Origin: Pyrinomonas sp040289685
GTDB taxonomy: Bacteria > Acidobacteriota > Blastocatellia > Pyrinomonadales > Pyrinomonadaceae
Direction of reading: 5' to 3'
DNA: 64,000 nt
Assembly: GCF_040289685.1 (NCBI RefSeq)
Contig: NZ_PSLQ01000006.1
Location: forward strand, 1-64,000
This document shows positions 7,978 to 18,146 of the stretch, one piece after another (the stretch's first letter is position 1; each line of letters opens with the position of its first letter). Below the pieces are notes generated by a model that saw nothing but the letters and a program-made list of their open reading frames with translations, had not been told where the DNA came from and searched no databases. A program made the translations under genes and the position numbers.

Positions 7978-9129
7978 ATGATGAAGAAGATAGGTGAAGC
8001 GAAAAGGTTCGGCGAAGCAGAGAGCTGGGAGCGCGCTCGTGCGCGAGAAGCTGGCTTTTCGATCATCGAGTTGATGGTGGCGCTCGCCGTGCTGCTCATC
8101 ATCATCGTGCCGATCTTCGCCCTGCTGCGCGATGCCTTGCGCACGAACACCACCGCTTTCGAGATGGCCGACGCACAGCAGAATATGCGCACGGCGCAGG
8201 AGTATATCACGCGCGATCTCATCGTCGCCGGCGACGGGTTGAAGACCATCAATAACATCATGCTCCCTGAAAACTTCGTCCGCCAATATCTGGTGCGCAA
8301 TACGTCGCTGCTCGCGCGGTCCCCAGTCAACAGAAGCAACTCGCCTTCTGTCGTTATCCCAATCATCACGCCGGATAGCGCCTCTTCCTCGCCGACGAAT
8401 CCCGTCGGATTACTCCCCGGCACGGATCGAATCACGATCCTTTCGATCGACCCCGCCTTCACGCCCGTCTCTCTTCCCACCGGAGCGATCGTGCCTTCGG
8501 GAGCCAACGTCAGCATCTCGACGGCAGACGTCGGACGCTTTCAGATCGGCGAGATCTATATGATCTCATCGGGCTACGGCGCAACTTTCGGCGCGATAAC
8601 GAACATTAGTCCTGGTTCCCAACCCAATCTCATATTTTCGAGCAGCGATCCTTACAACCTGAACGACCCGGGCAACGGCGGTTCGCTCGCCTACGTCGCC
8701 TATGGCCCGTCGGGTCCGGGACGCGGGGCCGCTTCCGCGCCGGCGACCTTGATGCGCATGCGCATGATCAATTACTTCGTCAACGATCGTGGTCAACTCA
8801 TCCGTAGAGTCTTCGGCGTCCCGCGCGGAGCAGCAACCGATAGCGGCTTCGGTTATGCCGACAGCATCATCGCCGAAAACGTCACGACCTTGCAGTTCCG
8901 CTACCAACTCAATTTGACCGATGGCAACGGTCAAATACGGCAGCCCACCCCTCAACCGCTGGGCACAACGACGCCGAGCGAGCAGGGTGCGATCAGACAG
9001 GTCGAGACGACCGTCAGCGCGCGCACGCAACGTCTCGTACCGATCGGCAACGGTCTGCGCCCGGAAGCCCGATCGACCTCGTGGACCAGCGTGCGCAACC
9101 TGCAGTTCCGCGAGGCGCTGCAGCCTTGA
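7978..9129 (+). CDS. PilW-like minor pseudopilin
   Basis: 383 aa. A charged leader of about 25 residues ends at REAG, then FSIIELMVALAVLLIIIVPI with Glu at +5. The long beta-rich C-terminal part is typical of PilW/GspJ-class minor pilins of larger size. The MM start at 7978 has a GGGAG site upstream. Its TGA stop overlaps the next gene's ATG (9129), so the pair is translationally coupled. Confidence 0.85.
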   Translation: MMKKIGEAKRFGEAESWERARAREAGFSIIELMVALAVLLIIIVPIFALLRDALRTNTTAFEMADAQQNMRTAQEYITRDLIVAGDGLKTINNIMLPENFVRQYLVRNTSLLARSPVNRSNSPSVVIPIITPDSASSSPTNPVGLLPGTDRITILSIDPAFTPVSLPTGAIVPSGANVSISTADVGRFQIGEIYMISSGYGATFGAITNISPGSQPNLIFSSSDPYNLNDPGNGGSLAYVAYGPSGPGRGAASAPATLMRMRMINYFVNDRGQLIRRVFGVPRGAATDSGFGYADSIIAENVTTLQFRYQLNLTDGNGQIRQPTPQPLGTTTPSEQGAIRQVETTVSARTQRLVPIGNGLRPEARSTSWTSVRNLQFREALQP

Positions 9130-12100
9130 TGAATTCCGCGTTCAAGAGGTGGCTCATGAGACAAGATCAGTACCCATTGAAGCGAGACGACGAACGTGGC
9201 GCGGCGCTCGCGACCGCGCGCATCACCTTGCCAGCGCAAGATCCCTACCCTTTGAAGCGTGATGACGAACGCGGCGCGGCGCTCGTCACCGCACTCATCA
9301 TCTTGGCATTGTTGGCGGCCATTTCCGTCTCCGTGCTGGCCGTGGTATCGAGCGAAGCGAACATCGCCGGCAGCGATCTGCAACGAACGCAGACCTTCTA
9401 TGCGGCGGCTGCCGGAATCGAAAAGATGACCAATGATTTCAGCGCGCTCTTCTCGCTGAAATTGCAGCCTACCGACAGCGATCTGGTACAGATCGCCAAT
9501 TCCCCGCCACCGGAATTGGCCGCGGAAGGCTTCTCCTTCACGCAGCAGTTGACGCTCGACAACGTCGCGCTGGCGGCGATGAGAGCCAGCTCGCAACAGC
9601 GCTGTCCAAATAGTCAATGGCCTTGCGTGACGATCGACAGCGGCCCCTTCGCCGGACTCTACGCCGCCGTCACACCGTATAAGCTCTCCTCGACGGCGAC
9701 GATGGTTCGTACGGGCGTGCAAGTCAGGCTCGAACGCGAGATGAACAACTACCTCATCCCCCTCTTCCAGTTCGGCATGTTTAGCGACAGCGATCTCGAG
9801 CTTCACCCGGGGCCGCCCTTCACCTTCAACGGTCGCGTTCACGCTAACGGGAACATATATCTGACGGGCGACGTCACCTTCCTCTCCAAAGTGACGACGG
9901 CCAACGAGGTCGTGCGCGACGTGATGCGCAACGGAAGGTTCTTGGCCGGTTCCAGCAATGGCGGCAACGTCCGCTGGAGGATCGGTTCGTTCACCGTTCC
10001 GTTGACCATGGGGAGCGTTCAAATGGGACCGAATCTCCCCGGTGCGCAACCCGGCGGGCGTGGATACTTCCCGGGTTCGCCCGATGGAACCGTCAATCCT
10101 AACTGGGAGACCGTCTCGACCGCACCGCCTGATGGCAGCGCGAATAAATTGGGCGGACAACTGCTGACGCGCACGACCGGCGCCGCCCCGTTGCGTCTTC
10201 CGGTCGAACTCGGTGGGAGTCCGACGCGCGAGATCATCAAACGGCGCCTTCCGACCGACAACGAGATTCTCGGTCCATCCCGGTATCATAACAAGGCGGT
10301 GGTCAGGATTCTGGTTGACGACGAAAACGTCACAGGCGATGCGGCGGCCATCCCGTCAGGGCGCGGCGTCAACCTCTCGCAGTTCGATCCCCTCCCGCTC
10401 GATGGCGGACGCGCGCTCGCCCGCGTCCGTGATGACGGCACGTATGACCCGAACGACCTCAGCTTTTGCGTTCAACAAGAGAACGGTGGAAGCAGAAAGT
10501 GCGCTGACACCGTGCGCGGAGTCAAGGCGACGGCCGTTGATCCGGATGGCTCTTCCGGCCCCCGCCCGATCATCCCGCCTGGAGCGGGGCTTAGCGGCCG
10601 CATCCTGATCGAAATCGTCGACGCGCAAGGAAACGCGCGCGATGTCACGCGCGAGATCTTGAGCCTCGGCGTGACCGAAGGCGAACCGAACGGCATCGTC
10701 TATTTGCAACGCCCTTTGTGGGCCGCTTTCATGCAAGGAAGCCGCGACCGCGATGGTCGGAAAATGAGCCTGGTCGATCTGTTCGATATCAGATACTGTC
10801 GTTGGGCGGTCGACGGAGAGTTGAAACCGAACAACAGCACCGCGATCTCTACCGCGGCCTTGGACAGCAACGCCGGATACCTACGCGCGGCCAGTACCTT
10901 GAGCAACGGCTATCCGGCCAACCTCGATGACGATGCTCCCAACGACCCAAACGTCTCCACCACTAACCCGGTTCGTGGCGATACGCCTTGTCCGAGCGGC
11001 CCGTGTTGGAACACCATCGTGCCCATACAGGTTTACAACGTGCGCGAGGCATGGATCAATGAAAACCTCAACCGTTTCACCATCTATGAGCGCGGGTTGA
11101 CGAGCGTCATCGAAATCAACATGCGCAATCTCGCGCGCTGGTTAGATGGCGTTTACGACAACAACCTCCTGCGCGGAACGCAGGCCGTAAGCTCCAATAT
11201 CAACGGTGCCGATGGCTACGTCGTCTACATCTCCGACCGGCGCGGCGACCGTGTGCGCACGGAGATTCTGCCATCCGGACAGCAGATCACGATGACCAAT
11301 GGCATCGTCGATAACGAGGATGTATACGGCCCCAATAACATGCTCGATCCGGGCGAAGACGTGATCGACGCTGGCGCTGATGCAAACGGTCAACCCAAAC
11401 AGGGGACGTTGCAGAAGGATGTAAATGAAATGCCGGACCTCAGCGGCCCCGGCTTCCCGAACTGGAGTTTAGCCAGCAACGCGACGCTCAGCGATCGTCT
11501 CGGACGTGCCGTCGGCGTCGAAGGCGGAAACGGATTTCAGGTCAGGTACTTTCGTCGTGGCGTGCGCCTGTTCAACGGCGAAAACTTGATGATCTCGGGA
11601 GCCGCGAACAAACTCTCGAACACCAAAGGCATCACCATCGCTTCCGAAAACATGGTCTACGTCTGGGGAAATTACAACACGACGGGCGTCAACTGCCAGC
11701 CCTCCAACGGAGCGACCCTGAACGATCCGTCGCAACAGTGTTACTACTTGGGCAACCAAGTTCCCGCCTCGATCGTCTGTGACGCCATCTTCCCGATTTC
11801 AAAAACGTGGTTCGACGCCTCGAGCGCCCTCTTCCCCGAAGGCGGCACCCGCCGTCAAGCCGATGCCAACTCCAGCTCGATCATGGACAGAACCTCTGTT
11901 CGCGCGGGCATCATCGCAGGCAATAACCTGCCGGCACTGGGCGGCGCGCCGGATCAAAAGACGCAAAACGGCACGGATAACGAATCGCGCCTTGTCGGCG
12001 GCATGCACAACTTCCCACGCTTTCTCGAAGTCTGGAATTATCAATGGAACTTCGTCGGCTCGCTGATCCCGCTTTACCGTTCAACGCAAGCGCTCGGTCC

Positions 12101-12248
12101 ATATCACGCCGACTCGACGATCTACTTGCCACCGATTCGTAACTGGGCCTTCGATACAACGTTCAACAACCCGTCGCGCTTGCCCCCCGGCACGCCATCG
12201 TTCCAGTTCATTCAACCGACCGGTTTCAGGCAGGTGATCGCGGGCTGA
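9129..12248 (+). CDS. PilX-like large pilus-associated protein with duplicated N-terminal segment
   Basis: 1039 aa, far larger than classical PilX (under 200 aa). The N-terminus resembles PilX_N: ERGAALVTALIILALLAAI followed by SEANIAGSDLQRTQTFYAAAAGIEK. A 25-residue unit (YPLKRDDERGAAL and following) occurs twice in tandem (DNA 9165-9239 and 9240-9314); only the second copy keeps a hydrophobic membrane segment, while the first has degenerated to a polar stretch. The remaining body is a large secreted region of unknown fold with several Asp/Asn-rich loops. ATGA overlap with the PilW-like gene fixes the start. Tip adhesin or PilY1-substitute roles are possible but only inferred. Confidence 0.75.
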   Translation: MNSAFKRWLMRQDQYPLKRDDERGAALATARITLPAQDPYPLKRDDERGAALVTALIILALLAAISVSVLAVVSSEANIAGSDLQRTQTFYAAAAGIEKMTNDFSALFSLKLQPTDSDLVQIANSPPPELAAEGFSFTQQLTLDNVALAAMRASSQQRCPNSQWPCVTIDSGPFAGLYAAVTPYKLSSTATMVRTGVQVRLEREMNNYLIPLFQFGMFSDSDLELHPGPPFTFNGRVHANGNIYLTGDVTFLSKVTTANEVVRDVMRNGRFLAGSSNGGNVRWRIGSFTVPLTMGSVQMGPNLPGAQPGGRGYFPGSPDGTVNPNWETVSTAPPDGSANKLGGQLLTRTTGAAPLRLPVELGGSPTREIIKRRLPTDNEILGPSRYHNKAVVRILVDDENVTGDAAAIPSGRGVNLSQFDPLPLDGGRALARVRDDGTYDPNDLSFCVQQENGGSRKCADTVRGVKATAVDPDGSSGPRPIIPPGAGLSGRILIEIVDAQGNARDVTREILSLGVTEGEPNGIVYLQRPLWAAFMQGSRDRDGRKMSLVDLFDIRYCRWAVDGELKPNNSTAISTAALDSNAGYLRAASTLSNGYPANLDDDAPNDPNVSTTNPVRGDTPCPSGPCWNTIVPIQVYNVREAWINENLNRFTIYERGLTSVIEINMRNLARWLDGVYDNNLLRGTQAVSSNINGADGYVVYISDRRGDRVRTEILPSGQQITMTNGIVDNEDVYGPNNMLDPGEDVIDAGADANGQPKQGTLQKDVNEMPDLSGPGFPNWSLASNATLSDRLGRAVGVEGGNGFQVRYFRRGVRLFNGENLMISGAANKLSNTKGITIASENMVYVWGNYNTTGVNCQPSNGATLNDPSQQCYYLGNQVPASIVCDAIFPISKTWFDASSALFPEGGTRRQADANSSSIMDRTSVRAGIIAGNNLPALGGAPDQKTQNGTDNESRLVGGMHNFPRFLEVWNYQWNFVGSLIPLYRSTQALGPYHADSTIYLPPIRNWAFDTTFNNPSRLPPGTPSFQFIQPTGFRQVIAG
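9165..9314 (+). repeat. 75-bp in-frame tandem duplication inside the pilX-like gene
   Basis: Two 75-bp units start at 9165 and 9240, with long shared blocks such as GGCGCGGCGCTCG. Each encodes YPLKRDDERGAAL plus a tail. The first unit's tail has lost hydrophobicity, so it looks like an ancestral leader that was duplicated and then decayed. Confidence 0.85.
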
Positions 12249-12482
12249 AAAACGCACGCCGAAGTGATCCGGGGCAGGAATGAAGGCGACGGCGCGCGCG
12301 AGTGACATCTAAAACTTGCGCCGCCCGCGTTCCTGCCCCCATCTTCGTCTGTGCGCCGCGCACGTTCTTTGCCGCGCGCCCGCTTTGCCCTTTTGGGGTG
12401 ATTGAGACGCCTCCTTCGACAGCGACGCTGAGGCGCTGGTTTCGAACCGCACAGGGCATAGAAGACCGGGCTGTTCGGCCTC

Positions 12483-13247
12483 TTACTTCGTCGGCAGCTT
12501 CACGTTCGACATGTAGCGCAGGATGATGCGTTGACGACGGGCCACGCGGCGCGGATTCTTCTGTGGGTTGAAGACGGTCAATGGATTAGGGATGATCGCG
12601 GCGAGAAAGGCGGCTTCGCGCGGCGCCAGATCGGCGGCGCTCTTTTTGAAGTAGAATCGCGCGGCAGCTTCCGCACCGTATATCCCGTCGCCCCACTCGA
12701 TCACGTTCAGATAAAGTTCCAGAATGCGCCGCTTCGTAAGCTCACGCTCGAGCAGAATCGTGATCAAAGCCTCGCGCGCCTTGCGCAAGAAAGAGCGTTC
12801 AGTTGAAAGGAAGAGGTTTTTCGCCAGTTGCTGCGTGATGGTCGAAGCGCCGCGTTTGAAGGTCGGCAGCGGCGGAATCCAATCGTTCGGGTCCGCGTTG
12901 CCCTCAGCGCGCGCCTCTCGTTCCGCTTCGTGCTGCGCTTCTTCCCACGCGCGACGAATCGCTTCGTAATCGAAGCCGTTGTGCGTCGCGAAGTTGTGGT
13001 CCTCTCCAGCGATCACGGCGCGTTGCAGATGGACCGAAATGCGGTCCAGCGGGACCCATTGCTGGATCCTCTTTGGCTCTTCGCCTCGTGCATGCGCTTC
13101 GCGCGCGCGCTGCTCGATGAGCGCTGTCGTTTGCGGATTGTGGTCGCGCAGTTGATAAACCCAATAAGCGTAGATTGCCGTTTCGGCGACGATCCACAGA
13201 ATCGCCGCCAACGTCGTCCAAAGCAAGATGCGTCCGATCTTCCTCAT
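12483..13247 (-). CDS. mtgA: Monofunctional peptidoglycan glycosyltransferase MtgA
   Basis: 254 aa, one N-terminal membrane anchor (ILLWTTLAAILWIVAETAIY) and a GT51 domain. The GT51 motifs are visible: the catalytic AGEDHNFATHNGFD (about residues 83-96), GASTITQQLAKNLFLS, and LELYLNVIEWGDGIYGAEAA. No transpeptidase domain follows, which defines the monofunctional class that polymerises lipid II. I start at 13247 (MRKIGRIL), as residues upstream of the membrane helix have no counterpart in the family. It is convergent with the pilX-like gene. Confidence 0.93.
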   Translation of the reverse strand: MRKIGRILLWTTLAAILWIVAETAIYAYWVYQLRDHNPQTTALIEQRAREAHARGEEPKRIQQWVPLDRISVHLQRAVIAGEDHNFATHNGFDYEAIRRAWEEAQHEAEREARAEGNADPNDWIPPLPTFKRGASTITQQLAKNLFLSTERSFLRKAREALITILLERELTKRRILELYLNVIEWGDGIYGAEAAARFYFKKSAADLAPREAAFLAAIIPNPLTVFNPQKNPRRVARRQRIILRYMSNVKLPTK

Positions 13248-13957
13248 GTTCACGTTATCAGCGACGGAAATCGTGATCGAGGGTCTCCGGTGCAGCCATC
13301 GAGCTGAATCCTTCGACCACGAACCACTCGAAAGCATAGGGGCTTGACACCGACGACCACAACCCGTAACACGCGTCGTTGCCGAGTTGAGCTGCGAAAG
13401 CAGCGGCGTTCAGCGACCACAACCCCTAGGGGCTAAACCCCAACCTCTTGTGGTTTGCGGCAAGCGATGCGCGCATCGGGTATCGGGTGGGGCTAACCCT
13501 CCACCTCCTTGTGATTCGCGCCACCTTTCTTCGCAAGGTGACGCCGCGACGACGTCGAGCGGGCGCTGCCGGTCCAGCTTGACTAATTCAGCGACGAGAG
13601 CCTCGATGCCTTCCGGCGCGATCGCTGCTGGTTGCCGGTCCAGCTTGACTGATTCAGCCGCCTCTTTCTCCGTAACCCATCGCTGCGACCACTAGCTCAC
13701 TCTTCTGGTGCCACCTTCTCGCTTGCGTGCGCTTGCGAAGCGTGCGGATCGCGAATAGCGCAGCGTTCGCTTGCTCGTTTGTGCCACCTTCTCGCTCACG
13801 TGCGTCTCGTCTTGCGCTGCTCTTGCGCTTTCGATCTGGTGAGTTGCGGCAACGCCTTCGCGTTTCTCGCGCTGACTCCTCAAGTTCATGAAGCCACATC
13901 GTCGGTCGGCGCTGGCGGTTGAATTCGCTCCGCCATGTCGCTTCCGATAGCAAAAAG
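13248..13957. repeat. Gene-free interval with three pairs of direct repeats
   Basis: No ORF here shows a recognisable protein. Direct repeat pairs: GACCACAACCC at 13355 and 13415 (60 bp apart); TGCCGGTCCAGCTTGACT plus RATTCAGC at 13567-13592 and 13633-13658 (66 bp apart); TGCCACCTTCTCGCT at 13709 and 13782 (73 bp apart). GGGGTTTAG-like and CCCCTAGGGG palindromic bits lie near 13422-13445. This is one of several intervals with the same 60-75 bp spacing. Confidence 0.7.
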
Positions 13958-14902
13958 TCACGTTCGCAGCGCATCCGTGGTCTCTTGCCCCTTTTCAATC
14001 GGCGATGGGGCGAAGATCGCGCGCACGGCGCGAATTGTATGGCAGTGGATCTCCACCGTGTCGTTCAGGTCAGCGGCGTACCCTCCGGCCATCACCGTGA
14101 CAACGGGAATGGCGCGGCGGCGGCATTCATCCAGCACCAATTCGTCTCTGGCGCGCAGTCCGGCGATGGAAAGAGCGAGGCGTCCGAGGCGGTCGCCTTC
14201 ATACGGATCGGCTCCGGCGAGATAGAAGACGATCTCTGGCTCATGCGCGAAGACCGCCGGCAAATGGTCACGCAGTGCGGCGAGGTAATCGGCATCGCGC
14301 ACGCCATCGGCGAGGGCAACGTCGAGCGACGAGCGCGCTTTGAAGAGCGGATAGTTCTTCGCCCCATGCATGGAGAAAGTGAAGACGCGCGGGTCTTCGG
14401 CGAAGATGGTCGCCGTACCGTTGCCTTGATGCACGTCCAGATCGATGATGGCGGCGCGTTCGATCGCGCCTTCGCGTTGCAACACGCGAATGGCGATGGC
14501 CACGTCGTTCATCACGCAGAAGCCTTCGCCGCGATCAGCGAAAGCGTGATGCGTGCCACCTGCGAGGTTCGATGCGACACCATGCTGGCGCGCCCAGCGG
14601 GCTGCCGCCAGCGTCCCGCCGGCGGCGAAAAACGAGCGGCGCACGAGCGCTTTGGACCACGGAAGGCCGAGCCTTCTGAGTTCGCGTTCGGTGAGCGTCC
14701 CGGCGCGAAGGCGCGTGATGTAATCCGTGGTGTGGACCAGAAGCGCCTCTTCGACGCGGATGGGACGCGATTCGGCGATTCCGTCAGCGTGCAAAGTCCC
14801 TTCACAAAGCAAGCGTTCGCGAACGAGCGCGAACTTGCGCATCGGAAAGACGTGGTTTTCGCCGATGTCGGCGTAGTAACGAGGGTTGTACCAAACGCGC
14901 AT
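13958..14902 (-). CDS. Histone deacetylase/acetoin utilisation-like deacetylase
   Basis: 314 aa single HDAC-fold domain. The metal and catalytic motifs are intact: NLAGGTHHAFADRGEGFCVM (tandem His), DLDVHQGNGTA (zinc Asp/His), and AGADPYEGDRLG (second Asp with G-rich loop). Bacterial members deacetylate small acetyl-amines or protein lysines (AcuC controls acetyl-CoA synthetase); the substrate here is not determinable. It stands alone, divergent from the thiolase gene, which hints at acetyl metabolism but no more. Confidence 0.9.
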   Translation of the reverse strand: MRVWYNPRYYADIGENHVFPMRKFALVRERLLCEGTLHADGIAESRPIRVEEALLVHTTDYITRLRAGTLTERELRRLGLPWSKALVRRSFFAAGGTLAAARWARQHGVASNLAGGTHHAFADRGEGFCVMNDVAIAIRVLQREGAIERAAIIDLDVHQGNGTATIFAEDPRVFTFSMHGAKNYPLFKARSSLDVALADGVRDADYLAALRDHLPAVFAHEPEIVFYLAGADPYEGDRLGRLALSIAGLRARDELVLDECRRRAIPVVTVMAGGYAADLNDTVEIHCHTIRAVRAIFAPSPIEKGQETTDALRT

Positions 14903-14949
14903 CGGCGAGAATTTTACACGTCTCGCTCGGCGCGCGTCATCTTTGCGCC

Positions 14950-14980
14950 TTGCCTGCGCTCACGGGTCAGGATTTATAAT
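14950..14980 (+). promoter_or_regulatory. Probable sigma70 promoter of the thiolase gene
   Basis: A perfect TATAAT (14975-14980) is preceded by TTGCCT (14950-14955) with a long 19-bp spacer. It lies about 90 nt before the thiolase ATG in the divergent intergenic region. Confidence 0.55.
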
Positions 14981-15069
14981 CGGGACGAACGCTCAAGCCG
15001 AGCAGTGAAGCGACGAAACTCCCTCTTGGCACTGGAGCAGCGGAATTCATTCGAGGAGAGTAGAAAATC

Positions 15070-16257
15070 ATGACGGAAAAGACGGAAGCCGTGATCATCA
15101 GCGCGGTGCGCACGCCGACGGGAAAGTTCTTGGGTGCGCTCAAGGATTTCTCTGCCACTGATCTCGGGGCGATGGTCGTGCGCGAAGCGGTACGGCGTGC
15201 GAGCATCAAGCCCGAAGAGGTCGATGAGGTCATCATGGGATGCGTCATCCAAGCCGGATTGGGCCAGAATCCGGCGCGTCAAGCGGCGCTCAAAGGAGGG
15301 CTGCCGCATACGGTTTCTGCCCTGACGGTCAACAAGGTCTGCGGTTCGGGGTTGAAGGCCGTCATGCTCGCCGCGCAGAGCGTCAAGCTGCGAGATGCAG
15401 AAGTGATCGTCGCCGGCGGCATGGAATCGATGTCGAACGCGCCCTACTTGTTGCCGAAAGCGCGCGAAGGCTATCGCATGGGGCACGGCACGCTCGTCGA
15501 TGCGATGATTCATGATGGATTGTGGTGTGCGTTCGAGAACTATCACATGGGCAACACGGGCGAAGTAGTCGCTGAGTTGTACCAGATCAGCCGGCAAGAA
15601 CAGGACGAGTACGCGCTCAATTCGCATCGCAAGGCGATTGCCGCGATCAAAGCTGGCAAGTTCAAAGAAGAGATCCTGCCCATTGAAATCCCACAGAAGA
15701 AGGGCGCGCCCATCATCGTCGATACGGATGAGCCGGTGCGCGAAGACACCTCGCTTGAAGCGCTCGGCAGGTTGAAGCCGGCCTTCAAAGAGGGCGGAAC
15801 GGTGACGGCTGGCAATGCCCCTGGTGTCAACGACGGCGCGTCGGCTTTGGTCGTCGCTTCGCTCGAACGCGCACAAGCGCTCGGCGTAGAGCCGATGGCC
15901 AGAATCGTCGCCTATGCCGCTTCGGGGGTCGAACCGAAGATGGTCATGATGGCTCCCGTGGAAGCGATTCGGCGCGTGCTGCAGAAGACCGGCTGGGCGA
16001 CGAGCGAAGTCGATCTGTTCGAGATCAACGAAGCCTTTTCAGTGCAACTCGTCGCCATCATGCGCGAGTTGAAATTGGACCCGGCGCGCGTCAACGTCAA
16101 CGGCGGAGCGGTGGCGCTCGGTCATGCCATCGGTAACTCCGGCGCGCGCGTGCTCACCACGCTTCTGTACGAGATGAGACGTCGCAGCGCGCGACGCGGC
16201 ATCGCGGCGCTCTGTTTGGGCGGCGGCAATGCCGTGGCGATGGCGGTGGAACGGTGA
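15070..16257 (+). CDS. Acetyl-CoA acetyltransferase (thiolase)
   Basis: 395 aa, the usual thiolase length. The nucleophilic Cys is in VNKVCGSGLKAVMLA (about residue 90). The C-terminal motifs NVNGGAVALGHAIGNSGAR (catalytic His) and CLGGGNAVAM (second Cys) are complete, as is the middle-loop ANDGA-like GVNDGASALVV. It condenses two acetyl-CoA to acetoacetyl-CoA or does the reverse in fatty-acid and isoprenoid metabolism; the biosynthetic (AtoB/PhaA) type is most likely by length. A GAGGAG ribosome site lies just upstream. There are no beta-oxidation neighbours to fix the direction. Confidence 0.93.
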   Translation: MTEKTEAVIISAVRTPTGKFLGALKDFSATDLGAMVVREAVRRASIKPEEVDEVIMGCVIQAGLGQNPARQAALKGGLPHTVSALTVNKVCGSGLKAVMLAAQSVKLRDAEVIVAGGMESMSNAPYLLPKAREGYRMGHGTLVDAMIHDGLWCAFENYHMGNTGEVVAELYQISRQEQDEYALNSHRKAIAAIKAGKFKEEILPIEIPQKKGAPIIVDTDEPVREDTSLEALGRLKPAFKEGGTVTAGNAPGVNDGASALVVASLERAQALGVEPMARIVAYAASGVEPKMVMMAPVEAIRRVLQKTGWATSEVDLFEINEAFSVQLVAIMRELKLDPARVNVNGGAVALGHAIGNSGARVLTTLLYEMRRRSARRGIAALCLGGGNAVAMAVER

Positions 16258-16556
16258 GACGGTTCTCCCCGGCTGCGGATCGAGTTCAGGTGAAGTTTTT
16301 CGATAAACTGAAGCGTCGCGCTGCTTTTCCGACGGCCTTTGCCGAGGGAGCGCAAAGGCCTGACGACGAAGTGCGCGGCGCTTTTTCCATCGCAGATAAT
16401 CTCCTTGCGAAGCGTTTCGGCGCGAGAGCTTTGCGTTGGAGAGGAAACCGAGGCGCGCGATCCGGTTGGCGAAAGTTCTGCCTGAAGTGGATCTTTGTGG
16501 CCTCTCGACAGCGCGTCCGCTTTGGCAGGCGTTTCGTCGCTTGAAAGGTTTGGCAG

Positions 16557-17984
16557 ATGTCCGATCTTGATCCGATAAAGACACCGGTGTTGCTCGTCGT
16601 CGATGACGATGAGAGCGTTCGGCGAGTCTTGGAATTCCAGCTTGCAGAGTGCGGTCATCGTGTGCTGACGGCAGCGGAAGCCACCAGCGCGCTCGATCTG
16701 CTCATCGTCGAAAAGGTCGATTGTGTGATTACGGATCTGCGAATGCCCGGGCTATCGGGTCTGGAGCTGCTGCGTCGCGTGCGTGCTATCAGCGACGAAG
16801 TGCCGGTGATCGTCATTACGGCTTACGGCGACGTCGAAACGGCGGTGGAGGCGATGCGCGCTGGCGCCTTCGACTTCATCACCAAACCTTTCAATCGCGA
16901 GCAGATCCGCTTGACCGTCGAGAAAGCGCTCGCCTACGGGCGAATGGCTGCGGAGTTGGATCGGTTGCGACGACTCGTTCACGAACGGTTCAAGTTGGAG
17001 AACGTCGTCGGCGATGCGCCTCGCATGCGACGCGTCTTCGATCTGGTCGAGCGCGTTGCGCGGTCGGACGTGACCGTGCTTCTGACGGGCGAATCGGGCA
17101 CCGGCAAAGAACTCATCGCGCGCGGGATCCACTTTGCCAGCGCGCGCCGCCGCGGTCCGTTCATCGCCGTCAATTGCGCCGCCATCCCTGAGACGCTCGT
17201 CGAATCAGAGCTTTTCGGCCATCGGCGCGGCGCCTTCACGGGAGCCACACGCGATGTCAAAGGCAAATTCGAAGAGGCTTCCGGCGGCACGCTCTTTCTC
17301 GATGAAGTGAGCGCTATGCCGCTCAGCGTGCAGGGCAAGTTGCTGCGCGCTTTGCAAGAGCACGAAATAGTTCGTTTAGGCGAAAGCGCGCCGCGCAAAA
17401 TAGACGTGCGAATCATCGCCGCGACCAACAGAGACCTTTCGACGATGATCGCCGACGGCGCGTTTCGCGAAGACCTTTACTATCGACTCGCCGTCGTGCC
17501 GATTGAACTCCCGCCGCTGCGTGAGCGGCGAGAAGACATCCCCGTGCTCGTCGAGCACTTCTTGCGCCGCGCGTGCGAGCGGCACGGGCGCCCGTCATTG
17601 CGCGTGGAGAAAGAGGTCTTCGTCGCCTTCAACGCTTATGCTTGGCCGGGCAACGTGCGCGAACTGGAGAACACGGTGGAACGCATGGTCGTGCTGGCAC
17701 GTGGCGACGTGCTTTCGCTCGAAGACGTGCCCGAGCAGATTCGACGCCCATTGCACAATGCTTCGAACGTCTTAGTGCAATTGCCGCCCGACGGCATTTC
17801 GCTCGAAGCGGTCGAACGCGAGATCATTCGCCAAGCTCTTCTGATGCATGGTGGAAACCAAACGCGCGCGGCGCGTTACCTAGGGATCACGCGCAGCGCG
17901 CTCATCTATCGCATGCAAAAATATGGCTTGGCGGAAGAATCGGCAGAGAGCGAAGCGGCGCAAACCGGTGAAAGACTGCGGTGA
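16557..17984 (+). CDS. NtrC-family sigma54-dependent response regulator
   Basis: 475 aa in three parts. Receiver domain (about 10-125) with acidic pocket DDDE, phosphoacceptor Asp in ITDLRMPG and Lys in FITKPF; AAA+ domain (about 150-380) with Walker A GESGTGKE, the sigma54-contact loop GAFTGA and Walker B GGTLFLDEVS; and a Fis-type HTH (RAARYLGITRSALIYRMQK). It should activate sigma54 promoters after phosphorylation. The adjacent histidine kinase is the probable partner. PilR-like control of the pil genes is possible, but I found no clear -24/-12 promoter upstream of pilM or the pseudopilins. The 16258-16556 gap holds nothing I recognise. Confidence 0.93.
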   Translation: MSDLDPIKTPVLLVVDDDESVRRVLEFQLAECGHRVLTAAEATSALDLLIVEKVDCVITDLRMPGLSGLELLRRVRAISDEVPVIVITAYGDVETAVEAMRAGAFDFITKPFNREQIRLTVEKALAYGRMAAELDRLRRLVHERFKLENVVGDAPRMRRVFDLVERVARSDVTVLLTGESGTGKELIARGIHFASARRRGPFIAVNCAAIPETLVESELFGHRRGAFTGATRDVKGKFEEASGGTLFLDEVSAMPLSVQGKLLRALQEHEIVRLGESAPRKIDVRIIAATNRDLSTMIADGAFREDLYYRLAVVPIELPPLRERREDIPVLVEHFLRRACERHGRPSLRVEKEVFVAFNAYAWPGNVRELENTVERMVVLARGDVLSLEDVPEQIRRPLHNASNVLVQLPPDGISLEAVEREIIRQALLMHGGNQTRAARYLGITRSALIYRMQKYGLAEESAESEAAQTGERLR

Positions 17985-18146
17985 TGCATCGTTGTTGCCG
18001 CTCGTGTGCTAGCGGTAAAATCCCTCGCATAGGAGGCCGACGCCAGCGAGCTGGCACCAGAAGACTCGGAAAGATGATGTGAGCATGAGCTATTTCATCT
18101 GCTCTCGCGAAGAGCGAGGCTCGATAGCGCCGAAGATTTGTGCTGA

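Noticed and set aside
16258..18146. Sigma54 -24/-12 promoters for the two-component genes or pil genes
   Set aside because: No TGGCAC-N5-TTGC-type match with correct spacing was seen in these gaps or upstream of pilM.
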